From Arthrobacter mangrovi (lineage in GTDB: Bacteria; Actinomycetota; Actinomycetes; Actinomycetales; Micrococcaceae), in NCBI RefSeq assembly GCF_026011795.1, contig NZ_BRVS01000008.1:1-64000 (forward strand): DNA of 64,000 bases, given 5' to 3'. The notes beneath the pieces are model-generated. The model made no database searches. It was not told the origin of the DNA and worked only from the letters and a program-made list of their open reading frames with translations. Positions 27,879 to 44,253 of this stretch are shown here, in pieces (positions within the stretch are counted from its first letter, which is position 1; each line of letters starts with the position of its first letter). Position numbers and translations under genes: made by a program.

Positions 27879-28694
27879 CTACAAGCGGTCCGCCTTCCCA
27901 ATCTCATTCAATGGGAATTGCGACGGCGGCGCTTCTGTTCCGCTCGGGATCTCCCCTACCGCGCGGGCAATCCCGCGGGCTCCGGCCATCAGCACCGGCA
28001 CGAGCGACTGCAGGTTTTCGAAGCCGAGCGGCAGGACGACGCCGATCGCAGCGATGGCGTGCCCGCTTCGCCCGAGGACGGGCACGGCGAGGCCGGTCGT
28101 ATCGGTGTCCACCCGCCCGTCGAAGGCGGCATAGCCGCGTTTGCGGATTTCCACCAGGTGGCGGCGGAAGTCGAAGGAGACGGCGTCCACGCTGGCCACG
28201 GCCTCGGGGTGCCGGGTCAGGTACGACTCCTGGACGTGGTTCGGCGAGTATGCCAGCTGGACCATGCCCAGCGCGGTCCGGTGCACGGGCATCCGGCCCG
28301 CGATCTTTGCCTGGTTGACCACGGACGTGCGGCTGGACAACCGCTCGATGACCAGAACGTCGTCGTCCTTGAGGATGGCCAGCTGGGTGTGCTGGCGGAC
28401 CACCGACTGGATGTCTTCCATGAAGGGCATCGCGGCCTGCGCCATGTCCACGGCCGGCGAGCTGCGGTTGGCCAGCTCCCAGAGCCGCAGCCCCAGCCGG
28501 ACCTGGCCGTTAGGTTCCTTGCTCAGCAGCTCGTGCCGGGCCATCTCGTCCACGAGGCGGTAGGCGGTGGCCAGCGGGACGTCGGCACGGCGCGAGAGGC
28601 TCGCCACGGTCATGGAGGACTTCGTGGCGTCGAAGGAGCTCAGGATCCGGACGAACCGTTCCAGCATCGAATCCCCGGAACGCGAATTGGCCAT
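27879..28694 (-). CDS. IclR-family regulator next to pobA
   Basis: The product has 271 residues. The N-terminal winged HTH covers residues 8-70: MLERFVRILSSFDATKSSMT, then VASLSRRADVPLATAYRLVD as the HTH. The effector domain has the common IclR blocks HRTALGMVQLAY, RKRGYAAFDGRVDTDTTGLA and AVPVLGRSGHAIAAIGVVLP. It differs clearly from the other IclR protein of this cluster. Its position just upstream of pobA suggests a PobR-like role, activating pobA with 4-hydroxybenzoate; that is inference from context only. The promoter must overlap the rpoC terminator region, so some expression may come from read-through. Confidence 0.8.
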   Translation of the reverse strand: MANSRSGDSMLERFVRILSSFDATKSSMTVASLSRRADVPLATAYRLVDEMARHELLSKEPNGQVRLGLRLWELANRSSPAVDMAQAAMPFMEDIQSVVRQHTQLAILKDDDVLVIERLSSRTSVVNQAKIAGRMPVHRTALGMVQLAYSPNHVQESYLTRHPEAVASVDAVSFDFRRHLVEIRKRGYAAFDGRVDTDTTGLAVPVLGRSGHAIAAIGVVLPLGFENLQSLVPVLMAGARGIARAVGEIPSGTEAPPSQFPLNEIGKADRL

Positions 28695-28717
28695 ATGCCT
28701 AGGTTCTCACGTTAACG

Positions 28718-28764
28718 CGGCAGCGCCCCCTGCTCCCGCGGTGCGGGTGCAGGGGGCGCTGCCG
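28718..28764 (-). terminator. rpoC terminator
   Basis: A perfect 16-base-pair inverted repeat (arms 28718-28733 and 28749-28764) with an inner CCCGC/GCGGG stem in its loop begins 5 bases after the rpoC stop. No long U-run follows, but the structure is very stable and ends the rpoBC transcript before the IclR gene. Confidence 0.75.
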
Positions 28765-28769
28765 GATCT

Positions 28770-32660
<3,891 letters not shown>

Positions 32661-32767
32661 ATGGTCCCTGTTCTCTCTTGTTCTCTAGATCTGAATGTCT
32701 TTGACGGGTACGGAAAGAGGTACGACGGCGGGCGGCCGGCTTGTCGGCGCCGGCCACCGCTGCGTCG

Positions 32768-36286
<3,519 letters not shown>

Positions 36287-36389
36287 GAGAGGGATCCTTC
36301 CACAGACCTTCAGGCTTGTACGCGCCTCCTCACTTCCGGCACACCGAAGTGCCGGTACAACCTGACCGGATCCGCTATATGATCCAAGC

Positions 36390-36425
36390 CCACGCCGGAT
36401 TCCTGTTAAATACAGGAAGGCGTGG
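36390..36425 (-). promoter_or_regulatory. stem-loop in the rpoB 5' leader
   Basis: Two stacked perfect arms, CCACGCC/GGCGTGG and TTCCTGT/ACAGGAA, form a 14-base-pair stem with a 3-base bulge (GGA) on one side and a TAAAT loop. It lies between the promoter and the TTG start. Two copies of the 11-mer CCGCTATATGA flank it at 36372-36382 and 36435-36445. There is no U-run after it, so it is not a simple terminator. Confidence 0.6.
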
Positions 36426-36479
36426 CAATGCCCACCGCTATATGAAGGCCGAAGGTTAAGAGGGAAGACGCAAATAATT

Positions 36480-36508
36480 ATTCTACGCCGCGGTTTTGTG
36501 ATTGTCCA
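36480..36508 (-). promoter_or_regulatory. rpoBC promoter
   Basis: On the minus strand TGGACA and TAGAAT, each one mismatch from consensus, are exactly 17 bases apart. The transcript would start near 36473, giving a leader of about 187 bases before rpoB. This is the clearest sigma-70-type promoter in the window. The remaining gene-free bases 36509-36762 toward the thiolase show no clear signal. Confidence 0.65.
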
Positions 36509-36762
36509 GCGGACGGCAGAATAGCCGGAGGATGCTTCGGCCGCAACGGTCTTCCTCCGGTGTGTCGGCGATTGACGCCCAACCGACGCCAACCCCGGAC
36601 CAGCGGGCCGGCCCGAGCGTGCGTGCCTCTCCCCCGGCATCAGCTTGGAACAACGCTTCGGTCCGCCGTGTTCCATTCTATGGGAACGCGTCGATTTCCG
36701 GCGCCAGCTAACTGTAGCCTTTGTGCAACCGCAATTTCAAGGACGAAAGCGAGCAAACGGCA

Positions 36763-37965
36763 GTGTCAGAGAACCAAACGGACCGGAACGACGTCGTCAT
36801 TCTGGGCGGCGCACGCACTCCCCTCGGGCGCCTCAAGGGGCAGCTGGCCGCCTTCAGCGCGGTCGAACTCGGCGGCAAGGCGATTGCCGGCGCCTTGGAA
36901 CGCGCGGGTGTCTCGCCGGACGCGGTGGACGCGGTCATCATGGGGCAGGTCGTCCAGGCCGGGGCCGGCCAGAACCCCGCGCGCCAGAGCGCCATCGCGG
37001 CCGGGATCGGCTGGAACGTCCCGACGGTGACCATCAACAAGGTCTGCCTTTCCGGGCTCGCCGCCATCACCGACGCCGCCCGGCTGATCCGCAGCGGCGA
37101 GGCCAGCGTCGTCGTCGCCGGCGGCCAGGAGTCGATGACCAACGGGCCCCACGTGCTTCCCGGCTCGCGCCAGGGCTTCACCTACGGCAGCGTCAACCTC
37201 ATCGACTCGGTGGCCCACGACGGCCTCACCGATGCCTTCGACCATGAGTCCATGGGCTCTTCCACCGAGCGGCGGAACGCGGAGCTCGGCATCGGCCGCG
37301 AAGCCCAGGACGAAGTCGCCGCCGCCTCGCACCAGCGGGCCGCCGCCGCGGCCGAGGCCGGGATTTTCGACGGCGAGATCGTTCCGGTCACCGTGCCGCA
37401 GCGCAAGGGCGACGACCTGGTGCTCACGCGGGACGAGGGCGTGCGGCCGCAGACCACGGTGGAGACACTGGCCCCGTTGCGGCCGGCCTTCGCGAAGGAC
37501 GGAACCATCACCGCCGGAAACTCCTCCCCGCTCTCCGACGGCGCCGCCGCCGTCGTTGTCACCTCCCGCGGATATGCCGAAGACAACGGACTGCCTTGGC
37601 TGGCGGTTGTGGGCAAGCCCGGACAGGTGGCGGGCCCGGACACATCACTGCATTCGCAGCCGTCGAACGCGATCTCACAGGCCCTGAAGCGGGCCGGCTG
37701 GACCACCGCGGACCTGGATTTCATCGAGATCAACGAAGCGTTCGGTTCCGTCGCCGTGCAGTCGCTGAAGGACCTGGACTACCCCGCGGAGAAGTGCAAC
37801 CTGCACGGCGGCGCCATCGCGCTGGGCCATCCCATCGGGGCTTCCGGCGCACGCCTAGCGCTGCATGCCGCGCTCGAGCTGCAGCGGCGCGGCACGGGCA
37901 AGGCGGCGGTGTCCCTGTGCGGCGGCGGCGGACAGGGCGAAGCCCTGCTGCTCTACCGGGACTAG
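36763..37965 (+). CDS. acetyl-CoA C-acyltransferase (thiolase)
   Basis: Probably an acetoacetyl-CoA thiolase (acetyl-CoA C-acetyltransferase). The product has 400 residues from GTG 36763, opening MSENQTDRNDVVILGGARTP. The triad is complete: Cys95 in INKVCLSGLAAI, His356 in GHPIGASG and Cys386 in SLCGGGGQG. The segment GQVVQAGAGQNPARQSAIAA is typical of PhaA/AtoB-type biosynthetic thiolases and unlike the PcaF of this window. The start is not firm, because AAGGA is about 18 bases upstream. It diverges from rpoB and is followed 15 bases later by the YbaK-type gene. Confidence 0.9.
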   Translation: MSENQTDRNDVVILGGARTPLGRLKGQLAAFSAVELGGKAIAGALERAGVSPDAVDAVIMGQVVQAGAGQNPARQSAIAAGIGWNVPTVTINKVCLSGLAAITDAARLIRSGEASVVVAGGQESMTNGPHVLPGSRQGFTYGSVNLIDSVAHDGLTDAFDHESMGSSTERRNAELGIGREAQDEVAAASHQRAAAAAEAGIFDGEIVPVTVPQRKGDDLVLTRDEGVRPQTTVETLAPLRPAFAKDGTITAGNSSPLSDGAAAVVVTSRGYAEDNGLPWLAVVGKPGQVAGPDTSLHSQPSNAISQALKRAGWTTADLDFIEINEAFGSVAVQSLKDLDYPAEKCNLHGGAIALGHPIGASGARLALHAALELQRRGTGKAAVSLCGGGGQGEALLLYRD

Positions 37966-37980
37966 GGACCAGGAGGGCAC

Positions 37981-38457
37981 ATGCCCGAAGAGACCGGGAT
38001 GGAACGCTTCCTGGCGGACGCGGAGCAACGAGGCCTCGACGTCGAGGTTGTACCGCGTCCGCCGGCGCGGAGCCTCGCGGAAGCGGCGGAACTGCTGGGC
38101 ATCCGGCCCGCGGACATCGTCAAGTCGCTGGTCGTCAAGCACAAGGACGGTTCGTTCCTGTTCGTCCTGGTCCCGGGCGACCGGCAGATTTCCTGGCCCA
38201 AGCTGAGGGCCCTGCTGGGCGTCAACAAGCTCTCGCTGCCGCCGGCGGACGTCGCCTTCGAAGCCACCGGCTACCCGCGCGGGACCATCACGCCGCTGGG
38301 CAGCACGACGGCCTGGCCCGTCTTCGCCGACGCGGCGATCGCGGGGCGGCGCATCTCGATGGGCGCCGGGGACCACGGCCACTCGGCCTTCCTCCAGGCC
38401 GATGCGCTGATCGACGCCCTCGGCGCCACCACCGCCGATATCAGCGAGCCGGCCTGA
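37981..38457 (+). CDS. YbaK/EbsC-type aminoacyl-tRNA deacylase
   Basis: Members hydrolyse mischarged tRNA in trans (YbaK acts on Cys-tRNA(Pro); relatives on others). The product has 158 residues with a strong AGGAGG ribosome-binding site. The family blocks are visible: LLGIRPADIVKSLVVKHKDG, in which the Lys of VKSLVV is the conserved catalytic-site Lys, then LPPADVAFEATGYPRGTITP and GAGDHGHSAFLQADALI. It follows the thiolase by 15 bases, so the two share a transcript, with no clear functional link. The exact tRNA substrate cannot be read. Confidence 0.85.
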   Translation: MPEETGMERFLADAEQRGLDVEVVPRPPARSLAEAAELLGIRPADIVKSLVVKHKDGSFLFVLVPGDRQISWPKLRALLGVNKLSLPPADVAFEATGYPRGTITPLGSTTAWPVFADAAIAGRRISMGAGDHGHSAFLQADALIDALGATTADISEPA

Positions 38458-38487
38458 CCGGCGGACCGGGCGTGCAGCCCGGAAACA

Positions 38488-38525
38488 GCAGAAGAGCCCC
38501 GCACAACAGTGCGGGGCTCTTCTGC
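38488..38525. terminator. bidirectional terminator between the YbaK gene and rplL
   Basis: A 17-base-pair perfect inverted repeat (arms 38488-38504 and 38509-38525, loop AACA) lies between converging genes, 15 bases past the rplL stop. It can end both transcripts; U-runs on each side are short. Confidence 0.85.
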
Positions 38526-38540
38526 GTGAAGCTAAGGAAC

Positions 38541-38918
<378 letters not shown>

Positions 38919-38989
38919 GGTAGGCGTCCTTCCTGTAAGTGGTGTTCAGCGCTTCGGCCTGGCACCAAGAGTTGTGGTTGGGAAGAGAA

Positions 38990-39565
38990 TCAGTTCTCTT
39001 CTGCGGCAGCCTCGGCCGGAGCCTCGGTTGCCTCTGCAGCGGGAGCTTCTTCGGCGGGAGCCTCGGCTGCGGCCGCGCCCCCGTTCTCCTCCAGCTTGAT
39101 GCGCAGAGCGTCGACGGTGCGTGCCAGTGCGGACATCGGGGCCTTGAGCACACCGGCCACGCGGGCCAGCTGGAACTCGCGGGACTCGAGAGCGGCCAGC
39201 GCTGCAACAGCGGAAGCGTCCAGGGACTTGCCCTCGAAGAATCCGGTCTTGATGACGAGCTGCGGGTTGGACTTTGCGAAATCCGTCAGGGACTTGGCGG
39301 CTGCAACAGCGTCACCCTTGATGAAGGCGATAGCAGTAGGTCCGGCAAGCTGGCCTTCGAACGCGTCGATGCCGGCTTCCTTGGCTGCAATGCCAGTCAG
39401 GGTGTTCTTGACGACGGAGAACTTGGTGTCCTGGCCGAGAGAAACACGCAGCTCCTTGAGCTGTGCAACAGTAAGCCCGCGGTATTCGGTTAGGACTGCA
39501 GCGTTGGATTCCTTGAAATCAGTGGTGATTTCCGCAACTGCTTCCACCTTGTTTGGCGTTGCCAT
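38990..39565 (-). CDS. rplJ: 50S ribosomal protein L10
   Basis: L10 anchors the L7/L12 stalk to 23S rRNA and commonly represses its own operon by binding the mRNA leader. The product has 191 residues from ATG 39565, with GGAAGGAGG upstream. The core is MATPNKVEAVAEITTDFKES, AVLTEYRGLTVAQLKELRVS and KNTLTGIAAKEAG. The last 35 residues are an Ala/Glu/Pro-rich tail that most L10 proteins lack but actinobacterial ones often have. Longer in-frame starts fall in the structured leader and are rejected. Confidence 0.97.
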   Translation of the reverse strand: MATPNKVEAVAEITTDFKESNAAVLTEYRGLTVAQLKELRVSLGQDTKFSVVKNTLTGIAAKEAGIDAFEGQLAGPTAIAFIKGDAVAAAKSLTDFAKSNPQLVIKTGFFEGKSLDASAVAALAALESREFQLARVAGVLKAPMSALARTVDALRIKLEENGGAAAAEAPAEEAPAAEATEAPAEAAAEEN

Positions 39566-39800
39566 AACCCTCCTTCCGGGGAATAGTGCCGGTGGATCGG
39601 GCCGCACGCATAAAAAACGCCCCGGGCAGATGCACGGGGCTTCGCCTCGACATGCGGAGCCAGGTCCGGCATGGAGGATTGCTTCGTTCACCTGCGCAGG
39701 CCGTCCCAATGCATGGGACTTTCGGTTCATTTCCAAGGGAAATCAACGACCGGCGGTCTTTGGTGCCTCAAGCTTACGGGATGCGTCCCCCGCTCACCAA
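39566..39800 (-). promoter_or_regulatory. rplJL leader (L10-leader-like) with promoter candidate
   Basis: About 200 bases precede rplJ with several stems: GTCCCA/TGGGAC (39703-39719), ATTTCC/GGAAAT (39729-39743) and the terminator-like stem at 39619-39640. The best promoter guess on the minus strand is TTGGTG (39795-39800) and TAAGCT (39771-39776), 18 apart. A multi-stem leader ahead of rplJ is the usual place for L10/L12 autoregulation. The rest of the gap to the narK stop at 39882 shows only a 12-base palindrome. Confidence 0.5.
39612..39640 (-). terminator. attenuator-like terminator in the rplJ leader
   Basis: On the minus strand the stem GCCCCG/CGGGGC with a 10-base loop is followed directly by G and TTTTTT. 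This is the best intrinsic-terminator form in the window, yet it lies only 47 bases before the rplJ start codon and inside its leader, which points to attenuation of rplJL rather than the end of narK. Confidence 0.65.
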
Positions 39801-39881
39801 ATTGACGACGTCGTCCGCCTCGCGACGGCGCGAAGCCGGCCCGCCGCCGGGGTGCTGCGCCTGGGACCTTGGGCCGCGGCA

Positions 39882-41084
39882 TCAGCGGGATACCGGCACC
39901 TTGCGCCGGTCGCCCTTCAGGAAGATCAGCGTGTAGGCGAAGGCGACCAGCGCCGTGCCGACGAGCAGCAGCAAGCCGATGGCATAGCTGTTCTCCTCGG
40001 CATCGTACGTGGCCCCCATAATCAGCGGCGGGAAGTAGCCGCCCAGTCCCCCGGCCGCGCTGACGATTCCGGTAACTGCGCCGACCCGCTCCGGCGGCGA
40101 ACTCGTGCCTACCCAGGCGAAGACACCGCCGGTGCCGAGGCCGAGGGCGCCGGCCATGGCGAGGAAGGTCAGGCCGGCCGGGATCTCGCCGTCCGGCCGG
40201 AGGTTGACCACGAAGGCGAGGACGGCGACCGCGGCGAGGGACAACAGGACGACGGGCTTGGACCCGATTTTGTCCGCAATGACGCCGCCGATGGGCCGTG
40301 CGATGACCGCGGCGAGGGCGAAGCCTGCGGTGCGGGTGCCGGCCCCGGTGGGATCCATCGCGTAGATGTCGCGCAGGTAGGTCGGGAGGTAGTTGCTGAA
40401 GGAGACGAAGCCGCCGAAGACGATGGCGTAGAGGAAGCACATCTCCCAGGTCACCCTGAGCTTGGCCGCCGCCACGAGCTTGGGCACCACCGGATTCCGG
40501 TTGGGCTGCCAGTCCGGTGCCTCCCGCATCCGGAACCAGACGAGGGCGGCGACGCCCACCAGCAGCGCCGCCACCAGCAGGTGCGTGGGCAGGTAGCCGA
40601 TCCAGCCGACGAGCCGCGGCGTCAGGAAGGCCGAGAGCGCAGTGCCGCCCATGCCCGCGCCGAAGACGCCCGTTGCGAAGCCCCGCCTGGACGGGTGGTA
40701 CCAGGGGCTGACAAAAGGAATGCCCACCGCGAAGACGGTTCCGGCCACGCCGAGCAGGAAGGCGCAGGCCACCAAGAGCACGTAGGACTCCATCATGCCC
40801 GCCATGGCTACCAGCAGGACGGCGGGCGCCGCGGCCAGCAGCACGGCCGTGAACATCTTCCGTCCGCCGAACCGGTCCGTCAGGGCGCCCGCGACAATGC
40901 GGCCGAGCGATCCCACGAATACCGGCATGGCGACCAGCACCGAGGTCTGCGTCGGGTTCAGGTCCAGTATGTCGGTGTAGCGGGCGCTCAGCGGCGCAAT
41001 AATCGTCCAGGCCCAGAACGCCGTGACCGAGGCGGTCGTGGCCAGCGCCAGGTTCCCGGCCTGCCCGGGGGTGCGAGGTTCCAT
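39882..41084 (-). CDS. narK: nitrate/nitrite transporter, MFS NNP family
   Basis: Twelve-helix MFS carrier that moves nitrate in and nitrite out. The product has 400 residues. Motif A GALTDRFGGRKMF is at residues 66-78 just after GSLGRIVAG, where Arg62 sits at the place of the substrate Arg of helix 2. The Gly-rich nitrate signature GFATGVFGAGMGGTALSAF is in the fifth helix. A second conserved Arg is in AAVIARPIGGVIADKIG. It follows narI by 12 bases, so it belongs to the nar operon. Direction of transport is inferred from the family. Confidence 0.9.
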   Translation of the reverse strand: MEPRTPGQAGNLALATTASVTAFWAWTIIAPLSARYTDILDLNPTQTSVLVAMPVFVGSLGRIVAGALTDRFGGRKMFTAVLLAAAPAVLLVAMAGMMESYVLLVACAFLLGVAGTVFAVGIPFVSPWYHPSRRGFATGVFGAGMGGTALSAFLTPRLVGWIGYLPTHLLVAALLVGVAALVWFRMREAPDWQPNRNPVVPKLVAAAKLRVTWEMCFLYAIVFGGFVSFSNYLPTYLRDIYAMDPTGAGTRTAGFALAAVIARPIGGVIADKIGSKPVVLLSLAAVAVLAFVVNLRPDGEIPAGLTFLAMAGALGLGTGGVFAWVGTSSPPERVGAVTGIVSAAGGLGGYFPPLIMGATYDAEENSYAIGLLLLVGTALVAFAYTLIFLKGDRRKVPVSR

Positions 41085-41096
41085 CGCGGCGTCTCC

Positions 41097-41846
41097 CTAC
41101 TTCCGTTGCCGGTCCCGCGTTCCGACGGGTTGCCAGCCGGGATGCTGTTCGCGGCTCCCGGGGCCGCGGCGCACGTCCCGGCTGCGGTAGATGATGTACG
41201 GCCGGAACAGGTAGTGCAAGGGGGCCGTGAAGGCATGCACCAGCCGGGTGAACGGCCAGATCATGAACAGCAGCATGCCGATCAGCGTGTGCAGGTGGAA
41301 GGACAGCGGCGCGCTGGCCATGGCGGCGATGTCCGGCTGGAAAATGAAGAGGGACCGGAACCACGGCGCCACGGTCTCGCGGTAGTTGTGCCCGTGGCCG
41401 CCCAGGAAGACGCTCGCCAGCGTGGTCCAGAGGCCGAAGACGATGGCCGCGACCAAAACGACGTACATCAGCTTGTCGTTCTTCGTCGTCGCCATGAAGA
41501 CCGGCCCGGTCCGGCGCCTGCGGTAGACCAGGATGATGATGCCCCCCAACGTGCAGACCCCGGCTATCCCGCCGACGAACAGCGCGTTGAAGTGGTAGAA
41601 GTCCTGGCTCATGCCGACGGCTTCGGTCCAGGACTTCGGGATGACCAGGCCGAAGAAGTGGCCGGCGATCACGGCCAGGAGGCCGAAGTGGAAGACCGGC
41701 GAGCCGATGCGCAGCAGCCTGGACTCGTACAGCTGCGAAGAGCGGGTGGTCCAGCCGAACTGGTCGTACTTGTAGCGCCAGATGCTGCCGCCGACCAGGA
41801 TCGCGGCCATGACGTAGGGCAGGACGCCCCAGAGCAGAATGTCCAT
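41097..41846 (-). CDS. narI: respiratory nitrate reductase gamma subunit (cytochrome b)
   Basis: Membrane di-haem cytochrome b that oxidises menaquinol and passes electrons to NarH. The product has 249 residues with five hydrophobic segments. The haem ligands can be placed by spacing: His53 and His63 (10 apart) and His186 and His204 (18 apart), the same intervals as E. coli His56/66 and His187/205. The C-terminus is hydrophilic. It starts by TGATG overlap with narJ. Confidence 0.94.
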   Translation of the reverse strand: MDILLWGVLPYVMAAILVGGSIWRYKYDQFGWTTRSSQLYESRLLRIGSPVFHFGLLAVIAGHFFGLVIPKSWTEAVGMSQDFYHFNALFVGGIAGVCTLGGIIILVYRRRRTGPVFMATTKNDKLMYVVLVAAIVFGLWTTLASVFLGGHGHNYRETVAPWFRSLFIFQPDIAAMASAPLSFHLHTLIGMLLFMIWPFTRLVHAFTAPLHYLFRPYIIYRSRDVRRGPGSREQHPGWQPVGTRDRQRK

Positions 41847-42466
41847 CAGTGCCTTCCCTGCATCGGAAGCAATCGGGGATCATAGGGCTCCAGGCCCACG
41901 CTTTCGGCCGGCGGGCCCAGGCCGGCCATCTTCATCACTTCCTGCCGGTCCGCCGGCGAAGCCCCCGGCAGCGTGCCGCAGACAGCCCGCAGGATGCCCG
42001 CGTGGGGCAGGCCGTCGTCGACTAGCGCGAGGCGTAGCATTTCCAGGCTCGCGCGGTACTGGATCAGCAGCTTCCGCCCGGCCTCAAAGTCCACCGTGGC
42101 GGCAAACTCCAAGACCATGGGCAGGTAGTCGGGCAGCTCGCCCCGGGTGTTGACCAGCATCCCGCTGTCCCGGTAGACCCGCTTGAAGCGGGCCAGGACT
42201 TCGCCGCGGCGCCGGGTGTCGCCGTCGGTCCAGTAGGACAGGTGCAGGGCGTGCCGCTTGCTGAGGTCGAACTCCTGGACGTAGCTGGCCTGGACTTCGG
42301 CCAGCGGCGTGGAGGCCAGGCCGTCCAGCACGTCCGCGAAGGCGCTGCCGAGTCCGCCGGATTCCGCCAACGCCGCCTGGATCAGGGGGACGCGGGCCAG
42401 CAGTTCCCCGTCCGGATAGCCCAGGCACCAGGAGGCCGCTTGGTAGGTCACCCGCTGCTGCCGCAT
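41846..42466 (-). CDS. narJ: nitrate reductase molybdenum-cofactor assembly chaperone
   Basis: NarJ binds apo-NarG and is needed for cofactor insertion; it is not part of the final enzyme. The product has 206 residues from ATG 42466, which overlaps the narH stop (TGATG). The TorD/NarJ-type sequence is recognisable: YQAASWCLGYPDGELLARVP, VQEFDLSKRHALHLSYWTDG (residues 63-82) and GELPDYLPMVLEFAA. The order narG-narH-narJ-narI is canonical. Confidence 0.93.
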   Translation of the reverse strand: MRQQRVTYQAASWCLGYPDGELLARVPLIQAALAESGGLGSAFADVLDGLASTPLAEVQASYVQEFDLSKRHALHLSYWTDGDTRRRGEVLARFKRVYRDSGMLVNTRGELPDYLPMVLEFAATVDFEAGRKLLIQYRASLEMLRLALVDDGLPHAGILRAVCGTLPGASPADRQEVMKMAGLGPPAESVGLEPYDPRLLPMQGRH

Positions 42467-44253
42467 CACGGCTCCCGGCCCTGCCGGCCCTCCGCGGGGC
42501 TTCCGTCCGGTCCCTCGGCCACCGGCGGCCCGTAGTCCGGACCCGGGCCCGCCGTTCCGCCCCCGTGGGCCGGGGAGTCCGGCGCCATCTGCGGAGTGTC
42601 CTGCGACTCCGGGAACAGCCCGCGCGGAACGCCGCGGCCGTCCCAATTGAGCAGGTTGACCCGCCCGCGCAGCTCTCCGGGTTCGGCCTGCCCGCCCGAA
42701 GTCTGCCGCTGCTTCAGGGCGTAGAAGTTCTCCACGGCCACGGGCGTGGGCCTGCCGCTGGCTTCTCCGAACGGCTCGGACGGATACATGCCCGGCCCCT
42801 CGTCAAAGTCCAGCGAGCAGCCCATCTCCTCGAGGTTGTGGGCCTGCTCAACGTGCGCCTTCGGGATCACGTAGCGTTCGTTGTACTTGGCAATCGCCAT
42901 CAGCCGGTACATCTCGTACATGGCCTCGGATTCCATCCCGACCGCTTCCGGGATGGAATCGTCCGGGTCATTGCCCAGGCTGATTCCGCGCATGAAGGAA
43001 CGCATGGCGGCGAGCTTGCGGAGCACACCGGTCACGATTCCGGTGTCCCCGGCGGTGAAGAGCTCGGCGAGGTACTCGACCGGAATGCGGAGCGACTCGA
43101 TCGCCCCGAACAGGTTGCCAGCGTCCTCGGCGTCGTGGCCCTGTTCGCTGAGCAGGTCGACCACCGGGGACAGCGGCGGCACGTACCAGACCATCGGCAT
43201 CGTCCGGTATTCCGGATGCAGGGGCAGCGCCACCTTGTAGACCTTGGCCAGGTTGTAGACCGGCGAGCGCCGGGCGGCATCCAGCCAGTCTTCCGGGATG
43301 CCTTCCCCGCGGGCCGCGGCGACCACCTCGGGATCATTGGGATCCAGCATGAGGTCCAGCTGGGCCTGGTACAGCAGCTTCTCGTCCTCGATCGACGCGG
43401 CGGCGGTGACCCGGTCCGCGTCGTAGAGGAAGATGCCGATGTAGCGCAGCCGGCCCACGCAGGTTTCCGAGCAGACGGTCGGGATGCCCACCTCGATGCG
43501 CGGGTAGCAGAACGTGCATTTTTCGGCCTTGCCGGTCTTGTGGTTGAAGTAGATCTTCTTGTAGGGGCACCCGGTCACGCACTGCCGCCAGCCGCGGCAG
43601 CGGTCCTGGTCCACCAGGACGATGCCGTCTTCCGCCCGCTTGTAGATCGCGCCGGAGGGGCAGGAAGCCATGCACGACGGATTCAGGCAGTGCTCGCAGA
43701 TCCGGGGCAGGTAGAACATGAACGTCTGCTCGAACTCGAACTTGATCCGCTCCTCGGACTCCTTGCGGATCCTTTCGACGACGGGATCCAGGTGGCCCAT
43801 TTCGGCGGCCCCGCCCAGGTTGTCGTCCCAGTTGGCGGACCACTCGACCTTCGTGTCCTTGCCGGTGATCAGCGACTTGGGCCGTGCTACCGGAAAGTCG
43901 TCCCCCAGCGGGGCATCCGTCAGCGTTTCGTAGTCATAGGTCCAGGGCTCGTAGTAGTCCTCCAGCTCCGGCTGGACCGGGCTGGCGAAGATGCCCAAAA
44001 GTTTCTTCAGCCGGCCGCCCCCCTTGAGCTTGAGGCGTCCGCGGCGGTTCAGTTCCCACCCGCCGCGCCACCGTTCCTGGTCCTCGTAGCGGCGCGGGTA
44101 TCCCTGGCCAGGCCGCGTTTCGACGTTATTGAACCAGACGTATTCCGTGCCGGCCCGGTTGGTCCACGCCTGCTTGCACGTGACCGAGCAGGTATGGCAC
44201 CCGATGCATTTGTCGAGGTTCATCACCATGCCGACCTGAGCCATGACCTTCAT
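42466..44253 (-). CDS. narH: respiratory nitrate reductase beta subunit
   Basis: Iron-sulfur subunit carrying three [4Fe-4S] and one [3Fe-4S] cluster between NarI haem and NarG. The product has 595 residues from ATG 44253 (TGATG overlap with narG). Cys groups: CIGCHTCSVTC (residues 16-26), CEHCLNPSCMASCP, CRGWRQCVTGCP, where Trp replaces one Cys as expected for the [3Fe-4S] site, and CTFCYPRIEVGIPTVCSETC. The protein is longer than the E. coli subunit (512) because of an insert near residues 60-100 and a Gly/Pro-rich C-terminal tail of about 60 residues. Confidence 0.94.
   Translation of the reverse strand: MKVMAQVGMVMNLDKCIGCHTCSVTCKQAWTNRAGTEYVWFNNVETRPGQGYPRRYEDQERWRGGWELNRRGRLKLKGGGRLKKLLGIFASPVQPELEDYYEPWTYDYETLTDAPLGDDFPVARPKSLITGKDTKVEWSANWDDNLGGAAEMGHLDPVVERIRKESEERIKFEFEQTFMFYLPRICEHCLNPSCMASCPSGAIYKRAEDGIVLVDQDRCRGWRQCVTGCPYKKIYFNHKTGKAEKCTFCYPRIEVGIPTVCSETCVGRLRYIGIFLYDADRVTAAASIEDEKLLYQAQLDLMLDPNDPEVVAAARGEGIPEDWLDAARRSPVYNLAKVYKVALPLHPEYRTMPMVWYVPPLSPVVDLLSEQGHDAEDAGNLFGAIESLRIPVEYLAELFTAGDTGIVTGVLRKLAAMRSFMRGISLGNDPDDSIPEAVGMESEAMYEMYRLMAIAKYNERYVIPKAHVEQAHNLEEMGCSLDFDEGPGMYPSEPFGEASGRPTPVAVENFYALKQRQTSGGQAEPGELRGRVNLLNWDGRGVPRGLFPESQDTPQMAPDSPAHGGGTAGPGPDYGPPVAEGPDGSPAEGRQGREP

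Noticed and set aside
36670-36687. GTTCC/GGAAC repeat upstream of the thiolase
   Set aside because: Only 5-base arms with an 8-base spacer; likely by chance.
39804-39815. GACGACGTCGTC palindrome downstream of narK
   Set aside because: Short and made of common GC-rich words; no U-run and no regulatory position.
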